A program made the position numbers and the translations under genes. The notes beneath the pieces were generated by a model. It searched no databases, was not told the DNA's origin, and was given only the letters and a program-made list of their open reading frames with translations. Source: Serripes groenlandicus (taxonomy: Eukaryota; Mollusca; Bivalvia; Cardiida; Cardiidae). Taken from it: DNA of 64,000 bases. This document shows, piece after piece, positions 43,721 through 55,628 of this stretch; position 1 is the stretch's first letter, and the number at the start of each line of letters is the position of its first letter. The stretch spans positions 35,827,955 to 35,891,954 of the forward strand of contig JASEVX010000011.1 in NCBI GenBank assembly GCA_031761405.1, read 5' to 3'.

Positions 43721-44109
43721 AACGTCCCATCATTCTCATCGATAATGGATATATCGCATCAGCCTTTCAACAACATCACACAAACTGATGACTGATGTTT
43801 TATCGTGGTCTACAAGACCGCAAGCACAGGAATGCGGGGAACCTGTGTTATGCGTTTACAGAGGACTTTTAAGATCTATGCAGAAGACGACTTTTTTAAA
43901 AAAAAATCTGGTGAAACGAGAAATTGCTCCAAACAGAACAAAATTGTACTTAAAACTGCAAAGATTGCATATCAAGACTAGCCTGTATATTCGGGATGGC
44001 AAATCGTTGACTACAGTATTATCAATATTTGATTTGTATTGGTAACTTGTACAGTGCTTTACAACGATTTTATCTTCTTTCTTTTTTCAATTATATTTCG
44101 TCGTTTCTT
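43721..44109. other. MITE remnant, otherwise unassigned
   Basis: About 43870-43935 resembles a TTAA MITE interior (ATGCAGAAGACGACTTTTTT, GAGAAATTGCTCCAAACAGA). No gene. Confidence 0.4.
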
Positions 44110-44640
44110 AGGTAAGTTACCGGTACTTCTGGTTCTTTATCCTGACACCAGCTGATCAGTTGAAATGTTAATCCATCGATTATGGGCGTCAAGGTGGGAA
44201 GGCCGTAACTACCATTTTAAAAGTATGTTACCAATATTAAGGAAATACTAGTCCATTAACACGTCAGAACGTGTCAGATTAAATAAATAACAGACTTCAT
44301 CAGGATAAGAAGAAAGTGATAAAAAAGCATACCAGGTAATGAATTCTAAAGACTATTCAAATTATTGATCAAACTTCTAATATCATTAACAATTGATTGT
44401 TTTGGTGTTAAATATTGCTTTCAATGCTTTATATCACGGCGTGTCGTGGGTAAGTAACCAGTACTACTGGTCCATTCATCCTGACACCAGCCAGCCAGTC
44501 GTAATGCAACCGCAACCCTGAGCGCAAAGGAGGGCAGCCATCACTGCTATTTTTAAAGTCTTTGGGATGAACCGACCGGGGATCGAACCCGCGACATCCC
44601 GAATTCGATGTGGACGCTCTAAATGTTTTTATCAAACAGC
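44110..44640 (-). mobile_element. Two reversed SINE copies
   Basis: 44110-44235 is a fragment (TTATCCTGACACCAGCTGAT, TAACTACCATTTTAAAAGTA). 44398-44625 is nearly complete: tail TTTATATCACGGCG, body CATCCTGACACCAGCCAGCC, B box GGATCGAACCCGCGACATCC. The 94-aa minus frame is read-through. Confidence 0.75.
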
Positions 44641-44977
44641 TATCGATAACGCCGAGAAGTGTCGAACTAGAGGTTGTTAGTTCGAATCCTGGTGCGATAG
44701 ATATTCTTTCCATTTAACTTCATGCAACGGGCTAAACGTTTATGTGCAAAGGAAGCCAGATTTCTGATTACATATGTGGAATAATGGTACGAGGAAACCT
44801 GGAATCACATGTGTGATGAACCAACATCCGTTATGTTGAAAACGTCGCTAAGCTCATCAATTGATCAATTGATCAAGCAGACATTCATTTGTGTCCCGAA
44901 GTCAGGGTTTTCTTAAGAGTTGACTATTCTTTTTAAACCATTGCCCAATTTGAGTATCACTCGATTTCGAGAATAAA
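44641..44977. other. tRNA-like scrap, otherwise unassigned
   Basis: GTTGTTAGTTCGAATCCTGG at about 44669 looks like a B-box region. Nothing else recognised. Confidence 0.4.
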
Positions 44978-45111
44978 CCCCTCCAAACATACAATAATCT
45001 TCAGCTTACGACTTTGAAAAATCTACACAAAAATATGGAAAATATCTGAAAATACAAGAACTACTTTTTAAAAAAGCTGAAACCATTGAGATAGAAGGAG
45101 AAATTGCGTGA
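44978..45111 (+). mobile_element. Left half of a TTAA MITE, split by the LINE
   Basis: CCCTCCAAACATACAATAATC, CTTACGACTTTGAAAAATCT and GAAGGAGAAATTGCGTG are the left end and first hairpin arm. The sequence then switches to the LINE 3' end. The matching right end lies beyond the LINE at about 51125-51182. Confidence 0.6.
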
Positions 45112-46430
45112 GTCAAGATACAAGATACAAGATAATTATTTCGCAATTTAGGCCACCGGCCCATTATACAACATAACTTATTGACGCCGCGTGGAAGCGC
45201 GGCGTCCGTATGGGATAGGTTTTAATTGTGTACCATGGGGCGATGTAATCGAAAAGGGAGCATCCAACAAATATTATTGTAAAGAAAAACTCTGTAATAT
45301 GTTTGAAAAAAAAACAGCCTTTATGATTGAATACATTGTATTAACTGATTTCAGAAACAACAAGATACAAAATATGTACAACTTTTACCGTTGTTACAAA
45401 ACTTTAGACACATTTAAATTGATTTTAATAACTGTTCCCCAACTAACTAGGCTAAGGTTTTTTTATGAGTCGGTTTACGGAGTTCACTGGCCACGCATTT
45501 TAAATTGTTTGGTTTACTGCTCTGACGAGCTCAGAAAAAAGATTCGGATGATGTTTATTCCTATTTATTTCTGTTGTATTACTAAACTTAAAACGTTTCT
45601 CCCCCATATAGTTGTTCATTCATACCATTGTATTCTTGCTATATGTTGACTATACATGAGAACTTCTTCTTTTAATTTCATAAATGCTTTATTTTGATAT
45701 TAAATATCTTTAAACTTGTTAGAATTATTTGTATGTTTTGTTTATATACTCTCCTGTTTTTTTATTATCATATGTCTGCTTAACTGGAAGGAGAATAGAC
45801 TTCCCTCTCTCCTCCCAAAGCTTGTGTCACACTTGACTTATAACTAGAGGCATTAAGACTTAAGTTAATATCTGTTAATATTTCAGTATCTATGTTTTTT
45901 GTTTATCTAATTGATCTAGTTAGAGCAGATTTAAAATTAAGAAACTTCAGCTTGTATGACACTTTATTGGTGCAGTCAATGTTAAGCAAACGGTAAACCA
46001 AATGGTTTGAAGACTTAACTTGTCATTTCACGACTTAACTTTACATGCTGAATATCACATAGATCGTAGCATATATATTGTATAATCCCTACGTCAAAAT
46101 GGACCCTTTTTGCTCTTGATAACATTTTATTACAGACTATGGTATCCAGGTGAGCAATAAAGGAACATCTTGGCCTTCTTGTTTAAGATAAAGGTATATT
46201 TGGCCTTCTTGTTCAAAATATTTAGATCCTGTCCGTTTGCACAGGTTATTTAAATGTATTGAACTACATCTGCTTCCCTTTAAGTCATGCTTTAAAATCA
46301 TGCGCGGCGTCTTTGATGCTTAGCATCAAAAATCGTCTTGTAATTATATACAACAGGGAGTGATGAAATACACTATACCACTGACATTTGAAACTGAAAA
46401 ATAATTAAGATATTGAAAAAGTCTCACTTC

Positions 46431-49400
46431 TTAGTTTGAATGCGCTCTGAATGAATTTTGCACTATTGTATAATTCAGACTGGATATTGTATTTAATATT
46501 GCATACAATTTGTCAAGAGTCTTGTTGTTTATCCAGGATACGTTAAAATAAATATCTCTTAAATCGTTATATGTATGACATTCGTAAAAGAAGTACAACT
46601 CATCTTCAATAATGTACATATTTTTATCAAGACATAAAGGGCAAAAACGGTCATTTCTTGCAATCGATAGGTGTTGCCCTCTAAAGTTACTATATATCCT
46701 GCGTAAGGAGAAAGGTAAAAATGAATTTAAATATAGCTCTGGGTTTAATAATGATTTGAAATGTTTGTAATGTTGTCCTCTTCCCGCATTGTTTTTATCC
46801 ATATGCCATTTTTGTAAGTAGCAGCCTTGAATCCTTTGTTTAAAATGCTTAATATCGTTACCTATGTCTTGTGAAATCCATACATACCCAAAGCCATGCT
46901 TAAACAGGAGGTTTTTTTATACAGGTTGCCCATGTATTTCTACCTGCCTCATCGAGGCGTTTCAACAGCAGTGCTTCGGGTACCTATGGGTTTCCATCCG
47001 AGTAACGTTTAGCCAGTATTTAATACAATTAGGAATGCAGAATGTACAAAGTGGGAGACGTCCACATTCTCCTAAAACAAATGGTTCCGATGTATTTCTT
47101 GCTAGATTACAATACTGTTTACACAATTGTATATGAACTCTTTCAACTTTATCAGAATACTTATATCCCGGAAGTTGGGACCCGTAGCATGAAATAGGCT
47201 TAACAGTAGTATCAAAAATGTTGAAAGCCTCTAAAGGGTCTAGTCTTCCATACAAACGCTGACATCGGAATATACAAAATAATGATTTCATCGCTTGTTG
47301 TGACAATGTTTCTAATGTTTTTGTCCATGAAAATGTAGAAGTGATATAAAGACCCAGATATTTATAGAAAGGTAGTCTCCATTTTTTGTCCTTTATAGTA
47401 CTCTTTTTCAGTCTGTTTAAGTCTTCCACCATTACGGAAGACAACGACTTTAGATTTATCTAGATTAAGATTCATATGTGTGGATGTACAAAATTGATCG
47501 ATAATATCGATTTGCCTTTGTAGTACAATGACAGTATCGGAAAAAGTTGCAACTTCGTCTGCAAACATAAGGGCGTATAACTCTTCAACATCTTCGGAGA
47601 CAAAAACACCACGCTCACATTTGGATCTAAGCAACAAAACAAGGTCATTGATAAAAAGAGAAAACATTATCGTACTACTAATACATCCTTGTCGTGTACC
47701 CGTTTTACAAAAAATAACTTGTAAGTTTATCATTAAATTTTACACATGACTTAAGTTGTGAGTACATTTATTGAAAAACATTGAAAAAAAGTCCCTTGGT
47801 ATTGTTTCTTGCAAAGGAATCCCACAGTTTCTATGTTGAATACTATCGAATGCTTTTGCAAAATCAATGAATAAACAGAAAAATCTTCCTCCTTTTTTTC
47901 ATAAATATTTCTGTATTAATGACATTAGAATAAACTTGTTATCCGTAGTTGAATATCCCGATCTAAACCCAGCTTGCGATTCATCAATAATGTTATACTC
48001 TTCACACCATAAGGTTAACCTTCTTGATAAAATATGTACAAATACTTTACGCAGAGAATCAATTAAGGAGATACCTCGATCTTTATTAGGATCTGTTACG
48101 TTTCCTTTCTTGTGAACAGGTGTAATGATACTATTACCCCAAACGTGTGGGAAATTACCTGATTCAAAAATAGTATTAAACAACTTATTAAGATAGGGCA
48201 GTGTATATACAAGTGTTCAATTGTACATTTCAATACGGATTCCGTCTGGACCCGGTGCTCAGTTATTTTGTACATGATTATTGCTAAAAAGTATTTCATC
48301 GTCACTGATTAGCTGGTTCAAAGATGAGCTATCGTTATTTGTAGTGATATGGTCCAAGACAGAAATGTTGGTACCATTACTTGTACTATCCAGTACATCG
48401 GCATTCAAAAGCAAATTGAAATGGTCGTACCAGTCAGTGTTGGGAATAGAATTATTAGAGATATATGAAACTTTATTGCAATTTTTCAGCATTGACCAGT
48501 ATTCTTTATTGTCATTTCTGGAATCAATAAGTTCTGTTCTCTTATTTTTGCAATAAATTTGTTTACGCTGATTACATACCGTCTTAAATTTGTTAAGTTT
48601 GATTTTGTAGTGAATGAGATCGGCCATAGAGTTGGATCTCCTGTATCTTTAAGCTTATCATTTTTAAGCTTTAAGCTTATCAATTTTACATAGTGTACAT
48701 TGACCATTCCACAATCTGTCAAGAATGAGGAACTCTGAGAATCAGGAAGGTTATTACATCTGTTTTGAAAGGATACATATGTACTGTTACATTTGTCTAT
48801 GAACACATCCTTAAATTCTATGTTCCACTTAAATGTATTCCAAACTGACATCTCATGTTCATTTATATTATCATTAGAAGGTTCATCGGCTTTGTATAAT
48901 GATAATATACAACATATCGGAAAATAGACAGAATTGTCATTATCAAGAACCCTGAAACCAGACATATGATCAAACAAAGAGCATGATTCACTCATGTAAT
49001 CAACAATGCTTGCTCCATTGTTTGCTAAACAAGTAAAATTTCCATCGATATCACCCGGGAATCTGCAATTGAGGAAATGTATGTCAAACGTACAACATAG
49101 CTCGATCAAAGTCGTACCAAAACGATTGTAGTCTTTGTCTTTTGATACTCTGGTCATATTAAAGCTAGATGATGGATAAACTGCATCTATACCTGTTATA
49201 TATGATATATCATCCTCGGGTATATAGTCTAGATAATTTCTTGTTCTAGAATTGAAGTCACCCGCTAAAAATAAACCAGCATCCGTGTATGTTGCATTTA
49301 TTCTGGCTAATATGTCACCTAATAGTTCTATGCCATTATTTTCAAATGCTTCATACACGGGAGAGTACTCTGGTGAAACATATACAAATATAAGTATTAA

Positions 49401-49750
49401 ACTTATCAATAGTTTTAAACTTTTGACAATTAAAGTACAAAACAATACAGTCTTTGGCATCAGATAATATACGGTGTACATAATTTTCATTAATCAAGAA
49501 ATCCTTAACAAATACAGTTACGCCACCTGAACCTCTTATTGCTGATTTTTCTTTGGTCTGACACAGTCAAATGATGAATAGCCTTGTAAGAAATGTTTTT
49601 TTTTTTTTTTAACTGCCCGAGTTTCTTTCAGTCCAATAATATCATATTCATAGCAGAAGGACTTAAAACGACAGTCATTATCAAATTTGTTCAAACCTTC
49701 GACGTTCCAACAACAAATTTTTGTTTCCTCATGATTTTTCCATTTGTTGG
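46431..49750 (-). pseudogene. LINE ORF2: endonuclease and reverse transcriptase, broken
   Basis: Domains in order: endonuclease start CCWNVEGL (about 49725) and DIIGLKET; LAGDFNSRT (about 49260); NRFGTTLIELC; the final endonuclease motif reads NSVYFPI where a Ser-Asp-His-type motif is expected. The reverse transcriptase follows: APGPDGI just after an in-frame stop (about 48238), VHKKGN and AGFRSGYST (47899-48183), FIDFAKAFDS (about 47850), TGTRQGC (about 47700), FADE in place of FADD (47362-47733). Then YKYLGLYITS and ECGRLPL (46962-47444), and a C-terminal CPLC...FFYEC Cys-rich motif (46431-46802). At least five frameshifts or stops. This copy cannot encode a working enzyme. Confidence 0.88.
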
Positions 49751-49792
49751 GTTAATGCTAGTTATTGTGTCTTTAGGACCTCGGCCATTTTC

Positions 49793-50982
49793 CTATTTTA
49801 CGATTTGGACTGGTTTTTGGTTGTGTTCATCATAAACATATGTTTGTCCATTGATTATAAGTTTGTCATATCTAAGAAACGCATTCTTTCCAATATCTAG
49901 GACTTGTTGAAGAAACGGTATTAGTGAATATTTAAGTTTGCAAACTCTGTCCGGAAAATCTTCACTAAAACTGACCTTTTCACTAGCACCTCGAGCCGAA
50001 TTACGTGCCTGCTATTGTATTAATTAATTTGTAACGCTTAAGTACATTTTCCTTATCCTTGAAGAAGGAAAATTTAACAATAAGGGGTCTAGGTTTCATT
50101 TTGGAATGCAATCGGTGAGCTCTTTTTATTTGTATCTTCGATTCGTCGATTTCAAGTTAGTTCTTAATGAATGTACTTTTTCCTTTGTTTGGTCCCATGT
50201 CTCACTATCCGCCTCATCAAGCCCGAAGAATCGTAAGTTTTGTCTTCTAGACTGGCCCTCTAGCTGCTCACATTTAGAATTTGTATCTGAAACAGACTTT
50301 TCTAGGCGATCAACTTTTTCTACCAATAGGGCGTTACTTTCCTTCAACGACTTATTTTTTTGTTTGAGATCCTTGATGGAATGCGACTTTTGATCAAACA
50401 TTTTATCAATTCGCTTACACCACTTTTGAATGTCTAAGAGTATATTAATTGATGTAGCACTATCTAGGTCAGCGTTATTGGCGGATTCGTTGTCTACCTC
50501 AGTATCATTACCATACGAAACAATCTCGTTGTCAGAATTTTTTCCGATTCGCTTTTAGCCTTAGTTTCTATCATGGGTGGATTCGAGTCTGGTGTATTAT
50601 CATGTTCATATGTGTGTCCGAACCAGTCATCAATAGTTGGTTGGTTACAACTTTTTGAGCGGGTAAGACACTGTGATTCTACGGGAATATCATAGTCTTT
50701 AGCTCTACTTACGTTTTCCGCAGCTGATGTTGTTGCTGATATCTTATGCTGGGACGAAAAGATACTATTTATTCTGTCGCGGCCTCTCTCCGCTTGGTTG
50801 TCATTGTATGGGTTACCTGCCCTTCCCTTTCCTCTGGGTCTAGGATTACGTAGAGTACGTATATATATTGACATAAATGTTCCATTCAAACTTATACCTG
50901 TGCTCAGTACAGTAGATTTTGCCTTGGCTGGGTGGGAGAAACAACCAATTCTGCACCGCCACAAAGCTATATCAACGCCCAT
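49793..50982 (-). pseudogene. LINE ORF1: L1-type RNA-binding protein, frameshifted
   Basis: The start codon at 50982 opens MGVDIALWRCRIGCF. A basic, Gly/Arg-rich and Ser-rich N-terminal region follows, then a coiled coil (about 50400-50270, KDLKQKNKSLKESNALLVEK) and RRQNLRFFGLDEADSETWDQ, an RRM-like fold. KMKPRPLIVKFSFFKDKENV and then FSEDFPDRV and FLRYDKLIINGQTYVYDE form the C-terminal domain, with a stop at 49793-49795. Frameshifts lie near 50538 (an A-run), 50140 and 50010. This is the nucleic-acid chaperone of L1-type elements; domain order is complete, about 395 residues if the shifts are ignored. Confidence 0.8.
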
Positions 50983-51124
50983 AGTGATGATTCTAGATAC
51001 ACTCTTATGTTAAGGGTTGGTTGTATACAATCGATAAACTATCAATACATAAATAGACAAATGTACTTTGCATAGGCTTATGAGTAGTTAGATAATATCA
51101 TGAATGACTGATTACTCTTCCGCT

Positions 51125-51182
51125 CATTTAAAAATTGGTGTTTGCTGTAGAGGCGTCAAAATGCGTCTATATTAAAGCGTTG
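51125..51182 (+). mobile_element. Right half of a TTAA MITE, split by the LINE
   Basis: TTTGCTGTAGAGGCGTCAAAATGCGTCTATATTAAAGCG is the subterminal block and right end of the family, decayed. With 44978-45111 it makes one broken element. Confidence 0.55.
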
Positions 51183-51469
51183 CATTCACATTCTCTACGG
51201 TGTTTTTCGTCGAATATTGCGATCACCTGATACTGTTCATTTTCACCTACTGATTTATTTCTTGACACTCTATTCTTCTCGAATGTTGTGATCTTTTTCA
51301 ATCGTTCGACAGTCTTTTGAAAGTTAATTATCTTTTACCTTTGGTCAAGTAACATAGGAAACAGAAAAATACAATAGCTATTGTACAGTTGTTCGTTAGT
51401 TTAATACTCCAAATATAGACAAGACGCTGCAAATCTGGCATTCGTATATGTAGTTTGTGCGTATTTTTA

Positions 51470-52176
51470 GCTCACCTTAAGCACGAAGTGCCGGAGGTGA
51501 GTTATTGTGATCGCCCTTTGTCCGTCGTCCGTCGTGCGTCGACCGTCATGCGTTGTGCCTCCGTCAACATCTTCTCCTTAGAAACCAGTAGGTCAAGTGT
51601 GTGGGGGGAAGGGGGTGTAACCTCACAGAAATAATCCTCTCAGTGACCTTATAAGAATTCTTTCAAATTGTTGGGATCCATGTGGAATTCTGGTTTTCAT
51701 CGCAAGTAAACGAAAACAGCTTTAAACTTCTTCTTTTCCCAAGCTGGTTGGCCGAATTTCAAATAATTGTGTAGAAATGTTTCTTGGGTGACTCTCTATC
51801 AGATTCCTTCAAGACACGTTGAATGGTAAAAAAACATGGACGCCAGGGGGCGGGTCTTTTGTGCCTTATATTGTTATAGTTGAAATTTTAAAAGTCTTCT
51901 CCTCCAAAAGTGTCTGTTTAATTTTTCTTCCAGCCATGTTTATTGGTATAAAAACATGGCCGCCACGAGAAGGGGCTGTTTTGCCTTATATGGCTAAAGT
52001 ATCTGGCCCGTTTTCTGCCAAATTAATTTGACAGACAACACCTTGTGGCAGTGGAGCACTACTGGTCGTTTTTGGCCTCTAGTTTGGCATCAAATGAGTT
52101 ATTGTGCTTGGCATTATGAATCACATGGAATAAATCAGGTGAGCGATCCAGGGACATCATTGCTCTCTTGTTTTAC
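51470..52176 (+). repeat. TAGCTCACC interspersed repeat, variant body
   Basis: The start is TAGCTCACCTTAAGCACGAAG and the end is GGTGAGCGATCCAGGGACATCATTGCTCTCTTGTTTT. The body (AAAAACATGGACGCCAGGGG, AAAACATGGCCGCCACGAGA) is unlike the other three copies, so this family has at least two kinds of interior between constant ends. The 70-aa frame at 51819-52031 follows a duplicated CATGG-CGCCA unit. Confidence 0.8.
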
Positions 52177-52179
52177 TAA

Positions 52180-52975
52180 TGAAGAAAAAGGAGGCAATAG
52201 TTTTGCATTGTCTGGGTGTGACATTCTTAATTACCCGGAGTCAGTTCTTATATATTAGTATTCTCTCAACATTTCTCATTATATCTATTCTGGTATTCGG
52301 GGTTTCCTGTATCAAGGGAAACCAGAGTTTTAATTGATTGACTGATTGATTGATTGATTGGGGTTTAACGCCGTTTTTAACAATTTTTCAGTCATATCAC
52401 GGCGACCAGTTCACCTACTCATGCGTTTCCTGGTTTTCCCACACCAGTACACCACACAACATACCTTCCAAGCAACTGGCTGCTTTTCCACATAGACTGT
52501 TAAACAACCCATTGGTGAAAGACGAATGACGCAGGTCACAATGACTTTAGTCAAACGTCGGAAAGAATGTTGGCCGAGCTGGGATTCGAACTCACAACCC
52601 CTGGATTGACAGCCCGCGTCGCTACCGACTGAGCTACCGGGGCTCGGCTACCAGAGGTTTAGGAAAAAGACTAGAAATCAAAACATCCGACAATATCATG
52701 ACATATTGTCAGTGTAGTTTATTTGTATTTTTTAATAATAAAGAAAAATAAAGCAATAATTCCACATTGTCTGTGTGTGACATTCTAAATGGGTAGCAAT
52801 ACACAGTTAGAGTCTGATTTCCCGTTTCCCGGGGACATTTCGAATTAGTATTCTTTCAACATTTTTCATCATATCTATTCTGGTATTATTATAAGCGGGT
52901 TTCCTGTATCAAGGAGAGCCAGAATTATAAGAAAAAGACTAGAAGTCATAACATCCCTCAATATATCATGGAATG
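52180..52975. repeat. Direct duplication, first copy split by a SINE
   Basis: Copy 1 is 52190-52331 plus 52650-52715. Copy 2 is about 52745-52975. Both contain CATTGTCTGNGTGTGACATTC, TTAGTATTCT, TATCTATTCTGGTATT, GGTTTCCTGTATCAAGG and AAAAAGACTAGAA. Copy 2 has no SINE. Confidence 0.85.
52332..52649 (-). mobile_element. tRNA-derived SINE, reversed, with target duplication
   Basis: Read in reverse: head GCCCCGGTAGCTCAGTCGGTAGCG, B box GTTCGAATCCC, a body with CCAGTTGCTTGG-type sequence, the tail TGACTGAAAAATTGTTAAAA, and an ATCA-type repeat. Flanks ACCAGAGTTTT (52321-52331) and ACCAGAGGTTT (52650-52660) are an 11-bp target duplication with one mismatch. The head has good tRNA-like A and B boxes, but this is a SINE, not a tRNA gene. 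Confidence 0.9.
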
Positions 52976-54409
52976 AATTAGCCAAATAAGTAGTCTGAAA
53001 CCGTGTGAAAAAGATAAAGTTAACCCTTTACTCTCTATATTAAGCAACAAAAACCGTGGGGGCTAGTCTAAAATTGAAGAGCGGCTAGGTTTTCAAAACG
53101 ATAGGCAGTCTTTAGATGCAGTCAGGAATAGCATATTTCCATCATGTTTTTCAAGCCATCTTGGACGCGAAAGCTGGTATTCAAATTTGCCTCTAAAAGT
53201 ATACTTAATGTAGTAAATGATTAGACTCCTTTTCCTGTTGAGCTTAGCTTAACATGTCATGAAAACATAGCAGTAAGCACTCTATCCGAATATCTTCCCT
53301 TTCATTTCAAATATTATTTCCGCCTTCTCGGCAAGTGCATTATTCATTCACAATAGTATTTTGTTAAACTGTATGTCTATTATTTTGTTCGTATGTACAT
53401 GCATATTGCAAATATTTTGACGATGAAACATAAATGTTCAAGTCATATGAATAAATTTTCTGTTCTTTTCTGTTCTGTTCTGTTCTTCTAAATTCATACC
53501 TAGCTCCGCGATGCCTGTCTGAAAAACATTTGACAAGACACATTACAAAACAAACAAGACTTGCTTTAGTCTTTGGTATGCAGGGATCGGACATTTTCGC
53601 CTATTGTAATTACGGAAATAACTCCAGAGTTATAAGATCACTCGATTTAATTAACATAACAATGTATTCTTGACTCACCACCGGAAAAGGAATGGCATCT
53701 CGGGACATACAAACGACCCCCAGCTAGGATTTATATGATCAGTAAACTTGGATTCGCAGTCAAATAGATTATTCACAAAACATTCGTAAATTCATATTCG
53801 CCACTAAGCACGTTTTGAGTATATATAAAGCATTATAATGACGTACTTTGACAAAAATGTATAATTATGTGCGTAGTATTCCAACGTAAACGTCTAAGAT
53901 TATATTTATGAAGGCATACATAACAGCATGTGACAATTAATGTGTTAGGAAAGGCGTTAATTATCGAACGTTCTGGTACTAAATAATTCTTTAATTGGTG
54001 GTTTATCATAACATTCTACTGATCTCAAATTACAGGGAGTGCTTGATTATGTAGAAAACAGGACATTCACAAACACGCTAGGGATATCTGGTATTATTTT
54101 AGATAAAGTAGTGTATATGACGTCATGTTTGCAATATAACGTCATTTCTCGGCCATTAACGGAAGTAGACAAATAAAAACATCAGGCTTTTTCCTACACT
54201 GGATGATCACCCATGGTCTACAGTATATGATGGACGAATTGTGCACGATTACGACGTTTCGTTAAACATATACGAATGTTTGGTCATCGTTAATGACGTA
54301 ATATTAGATGGTTATTGGCATGGTCCGAGTAATTCCGATTGAACAGCTGTGAGTACGAGTGAAAGAGCGACCGTTATTCAATCACATGCCTATCATAACG
54401 CCAGAGAGG
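52976..54409. other. Mostly unassigned
   Basis: A TTAA MITE left end (GTTAACCCTTTACTCTCTAT) is at about 53019 and a short TTCTG microsatellite at 53455-53488. The 76-aa minus frame at 53364-53594 contains that microsatellite. No gene. Confidence 0.4.
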
Positions 54410-54485
54410 AACCGACTGCGGTGTGGTGGTTCGCGAGCAAGGGACTCTTGTTCGATCCCGAATCGTGTCTTACCAAGTTTTAGAA
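54410..54485 (+). mobile_element. tRNA-like SINE head
   Basis: ACTGCGGTGTGGTGGTTCGCGAG and B box TTGTTCGATCCCGAATCGTG, then CTTACCAAGTTTTAGAAGTT. The body is not recognisable. Confidence 0.6.
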
Positions 54486-54598
54486 GTTGATTCCCTCTTT
54501 GACGCAAATGAGTTCAGTCACAGCAATAAAACCGGCGGTTCTGTGTCGAGATGAGTATTCCGTTACTCCTGGTGTTTAGCATCAGGCTTGTTTAGTGT

Positions 54599-54873
54599 TT
54601 TACCCTTTCCCTCATACAGAAAATCAGCAGCAGACGACTTTGAAAACATCTAGACACAAAATTAGAAAATGTTTGTAAAGTGCGAGTTCAATTGTTGAAA
54701 AGAGTTGAAAACATTGTGACTAAATATGAAATTGCTCATGATGAGAATGTTGTCCTTTTCTCACAATGTTTTCAATTCTTTTCAACTCTGTTACTTTCAT
54801 TAAGATTAATTGACATTTTTAACTAGATGTTCTTAAAGTCGTCTGCTGTAGATGTGTTGTATGTGGGAAATGT
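54599..54873 (+). mobile_element. TTAA MITE, subfamily B, 275 bp
   Basis: TTTACCCTTTCCCTCATACAG at left; GTGTTGTATGTGGGAAATGT at right. Subterminal CAGCAGACGACTTTGAAAAC and GTCGTCTGCTG are well kept. The hairpin tip is GCTCATGATGAGA. It is longer than subfamily A because of extra sequence on both sides of the hairpin. Confidence 0.85.
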
Positions 54874-55044
54874 GAGAAGCACGGTCATACCACTGATATA
54901 TATATATACATGTATATATCACTTCCGATGTCGACTTACCGGGTACTCAACAGGCAATAAGTACTCCCGCCGAGTGTGGGGAAACATCCCAAAATGTCGA
55001 AGCCGCTCTCACGGGAGTCGAACTAGGGATCTTTGAGACAACTG

Positions 55045-55270
55045 TCTTCGTGGTGTAACGTCCGCATGTTCGATCTCGGCCAGATAATACAGATCTTTTT
55101 AAAAATGGTAGGAATTCATTTAATTTTTCTCTTTGACCTTCAGGTTTGTAGGTGAAGCTTTACGATTGATCCCGCTGGTGATGGGATAAATTGACCAAAA
55201 GTCCTGGTACCCGGGAAACGCCGTGATATTTGGTTGAAAGCGGCGGGAAACACCATAAAAACAAAACTCT
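55045..55270 (+). mobile_element. tRNA-derived SINE, diverged
   Basis: TCTTCGTGGTGTAACGTCCG, B box ATGTTCGATCTCGG, then GATGGGATAAATTGACCAAA, TCCTGGTACCCGGGAAACGC and the tail GATATTTGGTTGAAAGCGGC. The tRNA-like half is shortened. Confidence 0.7.
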
Positions 55271-55367
55271 CCGCATGAGTCGATGTCTCCCACACATACT
55301 AAAATACATATAGTCCTAAGAACTACAATAATGAACTCCCTTGTGGGCTTTTTTGATAGGTTAATAC

Positions 55368-55628
55368 GAGCCGTCCCGCGAGAAAACCAACACTGTGGTC
55401 TCTGCGTAAAGTATCGACCCGGATCAGCCTAAGCATGCGGCACAGGCTTACCCGGATAGACATATTTCGCCTCCTGTGGATTTTCTGTTTCAGGAATCAT
55501 TACTCTATACCTCGATCACCCGGAGACGGAATGTGTCGGCCCGGATCAGTCTGCGCGGATAGCGCAGGCTGATCTGGGTCGATACATCACGTAGAAGCCA
55601 TTATGTTGGTTTTCTCGCGGGACGGTTC
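55368..55628 (+). mobile_element. MITE with GAGCCGTCCCGCGAGAAAAC ends
   Basis: GAGCCGTCCCGCGAGAAAAC at left and GTTTTCTCGCGGGACGGTTC at right form inverted repeats of about 22 bp. Inside, GACCCGGATCAGCCTAAGCA and GATCAGTCTGCGCGG...GCGCAGGCTGATCTGGGTCG give further inverted blocks. Other pieces are at 1-30 and 40316-40563. Confidence 0.85.

Larger units (their letters stand above)
45112..51100 (-). mobile_element. Non-LTR retrotransposon (LINE), decayed, about 6 kb
   Basis: It reads on the minus strand: ORF1 (50982 to 49793), ORF2 (about 49750 to 46431), then a long 3' region ending in GGGCCGGTGGCCTAAATTGC and short TATCTTG repeats at about 45113-45135. An ORF1p with coiled coil and RNA-binding fold, followed by an apurinic-type endonuclease and a reverse transcriptase, defines an APE-type LINE; the ORF1p is L1-like. 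Both frames carry several frameshifts and stops. 46140-46185 holds a piece of the GTGAGC...CTTGTTT repeat, so the 3' region has its own insertion. The 5' limit is approximate and I found no target duplication. Confidence 0.85.

Noticed and set aside
45191..45649. 152-aa plus-strand frame
   Set aside because: It is antisense to the LINE 3' region, is AT-driven and has no recognisable domain.
47867..49835. Several plus-strand frames of 70-95 aa
   Set aside because: They are antisense shadows of the LINE endonuclease and reverse transcriptase.
52550..52649. Minus-strand tRNA gene
   Set aside because: A and B boxes are good, but the sequence continues into a SINE body and tail, with an 11-bp target duplication around the whole.
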